Shown here: piece by piece, positions 59,399 to 64,000 of the stretch
How positions within the stretch are numbered: the first letter of the stretch is position 1
How the letters are laid out: each line of letters starts with the position of its first letter
Assembly (NCBI GenBank): GCA_016192135.1
Contig: JACPUR010000017.1
Span: forward strand, 301,160-365,159
Source of the DNA: Candidatus Tectomicrobia bacterium
GTDB lineage: Bacteria > UBA8248
Length of the DNA stretch: 64,000 nt
Direction of reading: 5' to 3'
The notes under the pieces: generated by a model
What the model saw: the letters and a program-made list of their open reading frames with translations, nothing else
Database searches by the model: none
Told to the model about the DNA's origin: nothing
Program-made: the position numbers and the translations under genes

Positions 59399-60574
59399 TC
59401 ATGGCGCCGCCTGCGGCTTCGCCGCCGTCGCCTTGCCTTTCTCTTCTTCCTTGATCTGGACTTTGGAGTTGTTCACGAGGCGCAACTGCCCGGTGGTCAC
59501 CACGCGCTCCCCGGCCCGCAGGCCGTTCTCGACGATGACGTCCTGGCCGTGGGCCTGGCCCGTCACCACGGGCCGCATCTCGGCCGTCAGGTCGGGCTTG
59601 ACGACGAATACGTATTGGCCCTCCTGGCCCGGCTGCACCGCCTGGGAGGGGACGAGGACGGCGTGCGGAATCGTCCTGAGCCGCAGCGTGACGTTGACGA
59701 ACTGCCCCGGCCACAGCGCCTCGTCCTGGTTGGGGAATTGGGCCCGGAGCATGATCGTTCCCGTCGAGGCGTCGACCGTGTTGTTGACGACGGCCAGCTC
59801 CCCCTCGGCCCGGCGGGAGGTGTCCCCGGGAACCGCCGCCACGACCTTCAGCGGCCCCCTGGCCATCCGATCCCGGATCTCGCCCAGGTGCCGCTCCGGC
59901 ACGGAGAAGTCCACGTAGATGGGCCGGATCTGGTTGATGACGGCCATCACGGTCTCGTTTTCCTTGATCATGTTCCCTTCGTTGACCAGCAGGGTGCCAA
60001 TCCGGCCTTCGATGGGCGAATGGATATAGCAGTACGAAAGCTGGAGCCGGGCGTTCTCGACGGCGGCCTTGTCGCTCGCGACCGCGGCGACGAGCGAGTC
60101 CACCGCCGCCCGGTTCTGATCCAGGGTCGCCGCCGAGATGACCCGGGTCTTGGCCAGTTCCTCGGCCCGGCGCATGTCCGCCTTGGCCTTCACGAGGAGC
60201 GCCTCGTCCTTCCGCATGTTCGCCTGGGTCTGCTCCAGGGCGGCCTGGAAGGGGCGCGGGTCGATGGTGAAGATCATCTGTCCCGACTGGACATGATCCC
60301 CCTCCTTGAACGCCGCGCGCATCAACTGCCCGGCCAGCCGGGACTTGATCGACACCTTGGAAAAGGCGGTCACCGTCCCGATGGCGTGCAGCTCCACCGG
60401 CACCTCCGCGCCGCGGGCGGCGGCCACGGCGACCGGCACGGGGGGACGCCCGGTCCTCGCGGCCTTTGAGGCGGGCTCCTCGCTCCGCGAGCAGCCGGCG
60501 GCGAAGGCGAGGACGGCCAGCGCGACGGCCGCGCGGCATGGAGAGGAAGCTCTTGCCCAGCCCAGCCATTTCAT
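59399..60574 (-). CDS. RND membrane-fusion lipoprotein (pump 2)
   Basis: 391-aa AcrA/MdtA-type adaptor. The N-terminus has a lipobox (VLAFAAGCSRSEEP, Cys near 28). Next come a barrel-sandwich half (VSIKSRLAGQLMRAAFKEGDHVQSGQMIFTIDPRPF, core GDHVQSGQ), a helical hairpin (~95-165), YIHSPIEGRIGTLLVNEGNMI, and a beta-barrel with VDFSVPERHLGEI. The Lys/Ala-rich tail is short. It lies 34 bases after the TetR gene. Confidence 0.94.
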   Translation of the reverse strand: MKWLGWARASSPCRAAVALAVLAFAAGCSRSEEPASKAARTGRPPVPVAVAAARGAEVPVELHAIGTVTAFSKVSIKSRLAGQLMRAAFKEGDHVQSGQMIFTIDPRPFQAALEQTQANMRKDEALLVKAKADMRRAEELAKTRVISAATLDQNRAAVDSLVAAVASDKAAVENARLQLSYCYIHSPIEGRIGTLLVNEGNMIKENETVMAVINQIRPIYVDFSVPERHLGEIRDRMARGPLKVVAAVPGDTSRRAEGELAVVNNTVDASTGTIMLRAQFPNQDEALWPGQFVNVTLRLRTIPHAVLVPSQAVQPGQEGQYVFVVKPDLTAEMRPVVTGQAHGQDVIVENGLRAGERVVTTGQLRLVNNSKVQIKEEEKGKATAAKPQAAP

Positions 60575-60608
60575 GCGGCGTTCCTTTCCGGCGCGGCCTT
60601 CCGGAGGC

Positions 60609-61274
60609 TCAGTTCCTGGCCGCGACGCACGATTTCCCCACCCCTTGCAGCGCCCCCAGCGAGAACCGGGTGATGTGATCGGCCAGCCTTTCGATGTCGG
60701 CCGGCGAATAGTCTTGTTCCGGGAAAAGGCGGCTGATGATGGGCCGGCAGTTGTAGTAGAAGAGACACTGGCCGATGATGCTGCGGGCGCTGAGCCTCAC
60801 CTGCTCCGAATTCGCCGGTTCGCCGAGGATCTCCCCGACGAGCTCGAGCAGCTTGGCCGTCCGGGGCCGGACGAATTTCGCGATTAGATCGTCGAGCGCC
60901 GCCGTCGGTTGGCTCATCTCGCTCGCCAGCAGCTTGCTGTGCCAGGCGGGGCGCCCCTCGTCGAAAATCCGAAGCAGATAGGAGCGCACGAAGGCGCGCA
61001 GGCGCTGCGCGGGGGTCGCGTCGCCCTCAAGCCCGATGTCATGGGGGAACTTCTGGTGGGAGCACTGGTAGGCGTACTCCAGCACCGCGGTGTAGAGTGA
61101 TTCCTTGCCGCCGAAATGGTAATTGACCGCCGCCCCGTTGGTCCGGGCCCGGGCGCAGATCTTCCGGACCGTCGCCTTGTGGAACCCAGTCTCGGCGAAG
61201 ATTTCCCCCGCGGCTTCGATGAGCCGCTGTTTGGTTTCGAACTGCTGCTCCGGGCTCAGGATTTCCTCGCGCAT
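60609..61274 (-). CDS. TetR-family regulator of RND pump 2 (CerR-type C-terminal domain)
   Basis: 221-aa one-component repressor. The N-terminal HTH is typical: TKQRLIEAAGEIFAETGFHKATVRKICARARTNGAAVNYHFGGKESLYTAVL (~14-65; core AAGEIFAETG...VNYHF). The ligand-binding domain resembles the CerR/DUF1956 type (IIGQCLFYYNCRPI near 172, FSLGAL near 208), as in E. coli CecR/YbiH, which controls a neighbouring HlyD-type efflux system. It is first in the operon with the adaptor and pump. A dyad in its own promoter (61327-61348) suggests autorepression. Confidence 0.93.
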   Translation of the reverse strand: MREEILSPEQQFETKQRLIEAAGEIFAETGFHKATVRKICARARTNGAAVNYHFGGKESLYTAVLEYAYQCSHQKFPHDIGLEGDATPAQRLRAFVRSYLLRIFDEGRPAWHSKLLASEMSQPTAALDDLIAKFVRPRTAKLLELVGEILGEPANSEQVRLSARSIIGQCLFYYNCRPIISRLFPEQDYSPADIERLADHITRFSLGALQGVGKSCVAARN

Positions 61275-61325
61275 CGTGGACCCGCTCCCATGAAGGATTT
61301 CGAGAGGCGGTTGAATTTAAACGCT

Positions 61326-61354
61326 AGTTTAAAACATATGTTTGAAACGATCAA
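61326..61354 (-). promoter_or_regulatory. Promoter of the tetR-RND operon
   Basis: On the minus strand TTGATC (61349-61354) and TAAACT (61326-61331) are separated by 17 bases. The spacer and the -10 are covered by the inverted repeat at 61327-61348. Confidence 0.55.
61327..61348. promoter_or_regulatory. TetR operator (22-bp inverted repeat)
   Basis: GTTTAAAACAT and ATGTTTGAAAC form an inverted repeat with one mismatch, lying between and over the -35/-10 boxes. A second, overlapping dyad, TTTAAAC/GTTTAAA (61316-61333), adjoins it. The position predicts autorepression of the efflux operon. Confidence 0.65.
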
Positions 61355-61580
61355 CCGGCAAGGGGGGGGCGGGTCGTCCCAGGCGGTGTGGAATCCTCGA
61401 TCCGCGCCCGCGCCAGGCCGAATCCCTTATGAGTCTTCAGGAAATTCCAGGGAAATTTTGGAAATCTCCGCTCGCAGGTTTCCGGCGCCCGGGGTCAACG
61501 GCTTCCCGGAGATCCCGCCGCGCAGCCCGAGCCCGAGGTTCAGCCGTGCGAGATGGTCACTCGAGGGGCGCCCATCCCCC

Positions 61581-62594
61581 TCAATACGGTATCTCGATCA
61601 GCCTGTCCTTCCCCCCCTTCATGTCCTCCTTCAAGACTTCGAGCAGCGCCTTGGCGGCGGGGCCGGGCCGGCCGGTGCCTATCTTCTGGCCGTCCCACTC
61701 GACGATGGGGGCGACGTTGATGGAGCTGCCGATGAACATCATCTCGTCGCTCCGCTTGGCCTCGGCCAGGGGGATGTCGCGCACCTGGAAGTCCTTGACG
61801 ATGCCCTTCCGCATGGCGCCCGGCATGAGCTCGATGAGGCGCTTCGAGGTGCAGCCCGAGAGGATGTGGTCGAACTTGGGGTGGAGGAAGACGCCCCCCT
61901 TCACGAAGGCCACGTTCATGTTGGAGCCTTCGCCCACGTTCCCGGCCGGGTCCACGAAGACGCCGTTGTCCAGGCCCCGCTCCCGGGCCTCGAGCTGCAT
62001 GAGGACGTTGGGGAGGTAGTTGGTGCTCTTGGTCGTGGCGTAGAGGGGGGGCTTGATGGGGTAGGTGGTGGTCATCACCTTCATGCCCTGGGTGTAGTAG
62101 CTCTCGGGGTAGGCGAGCCCCGGGAAGATCATGACGAAGAACCCCGCCTCGGCCCCCTTGGCGGGCGAGAGCTCGAGGCTCCCGGGCCCGGAGGAGAGCC
62201 AGTAGCGGATGGAGCCCTCGCGCGCGCCCGAGGCGGCGGCCGTCTGGATGATGATGCGCCGCATCTCCTCCTTGGGGGGGTCGACCTTGAGCTTCGAGGA
62301 CTCGGCCGAGCGCATGAAGCGGTCGAGGTGGGCGTCCAGGTCGTAGATCTTGCCCTCCACGATGGCGGCCGTGTCGAAGATGCCGTGCCCGCGGTGCACC
62401 AGGTGGTCGTCGAAGGGCAGCACCATGAGGGCCGGGTCGGTCACCACGCCGCCGAGCTGGCTGGAGTAGAAGGCGTAGTAGCGGACCTCCTGCCTGCGCC
62501 GCAGGGCCTCGAGCTTCCGGAGGACGTCCGCCCCCTGGAGGAGGGGCAGCTTCTGGGCGTCGGATGAGGGGGGCGTGGGGGGCGTCGAAGCCAT
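61581..62594 (-). CDS. Class IV PLP aminotransferase (branched-chain/D-amino-acid type)
   Basis: 337 aa. ATG 62594 has GGAGGAG upstream; the open frame runs to 62858 but earlier codons look non-coding. Fold-type IV features: VLPFDDHLVHRGHGIFDTAAIVEGKIYDLDAHLDRF (~57-92; core HRGHGIFDTA), the PLP lysine in YATTKSTNYLPNVL (~191-204), GNVGEGSNMNVAFVKGG (~223-239; core EGSNMN) and SGCTSKRLIELM. These are shared by BCAT, D-amino-acid transaminase and aminodeoxychorismate lyase; the match to the first two is closest. No pathway neighbours help to choose. The region 62595-62897 holds a repeat and the terminator of the cytochrome gene. Confidence 0.88.
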   Translation of the reverse strand: MASTPPTPPSSDAQKLPLLQGADVLRKLEALRRRQEVRYYAFYSSQLGGVVTDPALMVLPFDDHLVHRGHGIFDTAAIVEGKIYDLDAHLDRFMRSAESSKLKVDPPKEEMRRIIIQTAAASGAREGSIRYWLSSGPGSLELSPAKGAEAGFFVMIFPGLAYPESYYTQGMKVMTTTYPIKPPLYATTKSTNYLPNVLMQLEARERGLDNGVFVDPAGNVGEGSNMNVAFVKGGVFLHPKFDHILSGCTSKRLIELMPGAMRKGIVKDFQVRDIPLAEAKRSDEMMFIGSSINVAPIVEWDGQKIGTGRPGPAAKALLEVLKEDMKGGKDRLIEIPY

Positions 62595-62740
62595 GGGGGG
62601 GGTCTCCTCCGGCTGGTTCCTTGGGGGTGGCCGCGGCGAAAGGACGAGGAATCGGGAAGACGCGCGGAACAGCCCTATCTTGCCCCGGGGGGCTGGGTTT
62701 CGGCAAGGCGGAGGGCTGATGGAGGTTCGCCCTGCCAGCC

Positions 62741-62804
62741 GTAGGGGCGGCCCCCCGTGGCCGCCCCCCAGTTCGATAGGGCAGGCACGGGGGCCTGCCC
62801 CTAC
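62741..62804. repeat. GTAGGGGCGG compound palindrome, copy 5
   Basis: GTAGGGGCGG at the left and CCTGCCCCTAC at the right, with internal inverted segments (GGCCCCCCGTGG near 62749, GGCAGGCACGGG near 62780). It is a longer, nested variant of the dispersed family. Confidence 0.7.
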
Positions 62805-62842
62805 AGGAAGGCGATTGGCGGCGGCCATTCCCGCCAAAAATA

Positions 62843-62871
62843 ATCCGTCCCACCACATGGATGGGACGGAT
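62843..62871 (-). terminator. Intrinsic terminator of the diheme cytochrome gene
   Basis: ATCCGTCCCA (62843-62852) pairs with TGGGACGGAT (62862-62871). Read on the minus strand it is followed by TATTTTTGG. It lies 26 bases past the stop of the minus-strand cytochrome gene. Confidence 0.85.
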
Positions 62872-62897
62872 CTTCTATCTGTTGCCGCGCCATGGTC

Positions 62898-63566
62898 CTA
62901 GTTCGCCTTCGGCCGGAGCGAGCGCATGTAGGCCAGGATGTTGGCCATCTCGGCCCCGCTCAGGGTGGGCCAGGTGAGCTTCGCCTCGCGCGCCATGGAC
63001 ACCATGGTGGGGGCGTGGCGGAGCATCCGGCCGGCGAACTCCTCCTCGCCCAGCATGGAGGCGGCCACGGGGGCCAGGTCGGGGCCCAGGCGCCCGCCCT
63101 TGCCCACCGGCCCGTGGCACTTCTGGCAGGTGGCGCCGAAGAGGATGGCGCCCAGCCGGGCATCGCCCTGGAAGGCGTAGGAGGAGCCGCCCCGGACGTT
63201 CAGGGAGTGGAGGTAGGTGAAGAGGTCGGAGAGCTCGCTGTCGCGGAACAGGGGCCAGGCGAGGCCCTGCTCCCGCATGGCCTCCTCCATCAGGGGGACG
63301 TGGTTCCACATCACGGAGGCGCCCAGGAGGGCCGAGGCGTAGACGGTGACGCGGGTGAGGTCGGGGCCCCTCAGCTTGCCCCGGACCTCCTGCCCGCCCC
63401 GGCCCTTGACCGCGTGGCAGGTGGAGCAGCCGCGGGCGTCGAAGAGGTGCCTCCCGGCCTCGACCTGCTCCTTGAGGGGCCGCTCGGCCGCCCCGCCGGC
63501 GGAGGGCCAGGGGAGCGCCAGGGCGCAGAGGATTGAAACCGCCAGCAGAGCGATGCGCAGGCGCAT
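62898..63566 (-). CDS. Exported diheme cytochrome c
   Basis: 222 aa. ATG 63566 follows AGGAGAGG and gives a signal peptide (LRIALLAVSILCALALPWPSAGG). Two class I cytochrome c domains carry CSTCH near 46 and CQKCH near 146, with Met-ligand candidates in HVPLMEEAM and RHAPTMVSMA. It could pass electrons between a periplasmic dehydrogenase and an oxidase. A 90-base gap separates it from the upstream CCG-domain Fe-S gene on the same strand, so a shared respiratory role is possible. The pattern differs from the peroxidase-operon cytochromes at 24467-25638. Confidence 0.92.
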   Translation of the reverse strand: MRLRIALLAVSILCALALPWPSAGGAAERPLKEQVEAGRHLFDARGCSTCHAVKGRGGQEVRGKLRGPDLTRVTVYASALLGASVMWNHVPLMEEAMREQGLAWPLFRDSELSDLFTYLHSLNVRGGSSYAFQGDARLGAILFGATCQKCHGPVGKGGRLGPDLAPVAASMLGEEEFAGRMLRHAPTMVSMAREAKLTWPTLSGAEMANILAYMRSLRPKAN

Positions 63567-63656
63567 GGTTTTCCTCTCCTCAGCGGGTGCCGGTCGCTGG
63601 GAGGGCCTGTCCACAATATGGCAGTCCGGCCGCGGTTCCGCAACGCCCGGGCCGCC

Positions 63657-64000
63657 CTACTCCAGCGCCTCGGCCACCAGCTCGGCGATGTCGGCCGCTC
63701 GGATGCTCTTTTCGGGGTCCTTGGCCTTCAGGGCGTCCTCGAACATCTGCATGCAGAAGGGGCAGGAGACGGCGGCCACCTTGGAGCCCGAGGCCTTCAC
63801 GTCCTCGAGCCGCATGTGGTTGATGCGGGTTTTCGGGCTGTCGTCCATCCAGGCGTAGCCCCCGCCCGCCCCGCAGCAGAGCGAGCGGTCGCGCGAGCGC
63901 CGGAGCTCGCGGTAGTCCCCCGAGATCCGGTGGAGGACCTCGCGCGGGGCCTCGAACACCCCGTTGTGCCGGCCCAGGTAGCAGGGGTCGTGGTAGGTGA
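63657..64000 (-). CDS. CCG-domain (Fe-S) oxidoreductase, C-terminal part (cut by window edge)
   Basis: The frame is open to the right edge; ~114 C-terminal residues are visible. They begin YHDPCYLGRHNGVFEAPR and continue SLCCGAGGGYAWMDD (~50) and VSCPFCMQMFEDALK near the end. These form one complete CCG (cysteine-rich) domain as in HdrB/HdrD, GlcF, LutA/LldE and related proteins that pass electrons to quinones or disulfides. The SP-K-TRIN-H-R-x-x-x segment (PKTRINHMRLEDV) is typical of the HdrD/GlcF-like '(Fe-S)-binding' subgroup. The N-terminal half with ferredoxin or membrane domains lies outside. Next gene downstream on the strand is a diheme cytochrome c. Confidence 0.9.
   Translation of the reverse strand, partial: TYHDPCYLGRHNGVFEAPREVLHRISGDYRELRRSRDRSLCCGAGGGYAWMDDSPKTRINHMRLEDVKASGSKVAAVSCPFCMQMFEDALKAKDPEKSIRAADIAELVAEALE

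Noticed and set aside
56257..59454. 1065-codon plus-strand frame opposite RND pump 2
   Set aside because: Antisense shadow of a clear RND gene; it is Asp/His/Gln/Gly-rich without domains.

Overview
The window is GC-rich, gene-dense DNA from a Gram-negative bacterium. The evidence for Gram-negative is signal-peptide and lipoprotein genes, an outer-membrane barrel protein, two RND pumps and several exported c-type cytochromes. The mix (ftsQ-ftsA-ftsZ followed by pgeF-yggS-proC-yggT-divIVA-yggU-mtnA, NMT1-type ABC uptake, CaiB/BaiF CoA-transferase, many VOC proteins, B12-dependent ribonucleotide reductase) resembles uncultured soil, marine or sponge lineages such as Tectomicrobia, Methylomirabilota/Rokubacteria or deltaproteobacterial groups. 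No rRNA is present, so this placement is an inference only.

Layout. 1-7774: division and housekeeping run (ftsQ end, ftsA, ftsZ, pgeF, yggS, proC, yggT, divIVA-like, yggU, mtnA). 7796-7987: tRNA-Asp with its own promoter and terminator. 8202-11233: a nitrate/sulfonate/taurine-type ABC transporter split into a plus-strand binding protein and a convergent minus-strand ATPase-permease operon. 11355-13282: a cytochrome c'-like gene and a CaiB/BaiF CoA-transferase. 13392-21866: a FecR-domain giant, an outer-membrane barrel protein, and a convergent CHASE2-adenylate cyclase plus TPR lipoprotein. 22047-23395: cupin and SUMF1-type protein. 23454-26790: a four-gene, translationally coupled minus-strand operon of MauG-type peroxidase, two cytochromes c and a YVTN beta-propeller. 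26821-31270: VOC, MBL hydrolase, RibD-C reductase, TPP-dependent E1 alpha/beta, VOC. 31385-35901: RND pump 1. 35912-38189: zinc alcohol dehydrogenase, queF, tenA. 38463-41434: molybdenum hydroxylase large subunit and a CMD/AhpD-like gene with an in-frame TGA. 41497-46488: DHA2 exporter, small enzymes, EamA transporter, tRNA-Ala. 46528-50761: four tandem structured repeats, then nrdJ with a promoter and paired NrdR-like boxes. 50895-54498: two GDP-sugar SDR genes and dihydrolipoyl dehydrogenase. 54963-61354: an exported Cys-rich repeat protein, RND pump 2 and its TetR regulator. 61581-64000: class IV aminotransferase, diheme cytochrome c, and a partial CCG-domain Fe-S protein.

The strongest unusual signal is at 40769-41434. 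A CMD-domain gene is interrupted by a TGA exactly where the second Cys of the redox CxxC motif belongs. The TGA is followed at once by a two-stem hairpin with a GGUC apical loop, as in the bacterial SECIS of E. coli fdhF. This reads as a selenocysteine-containing AhpD-like protein. Second is the array of four 94-97 bp repeats behind nrdJ; each folds into two hairpins with compensatory changes around invariant loops. A dispersed family of GTAGGGGCG...CGCCCCTAC palindromes occupies several intergenic gaps.
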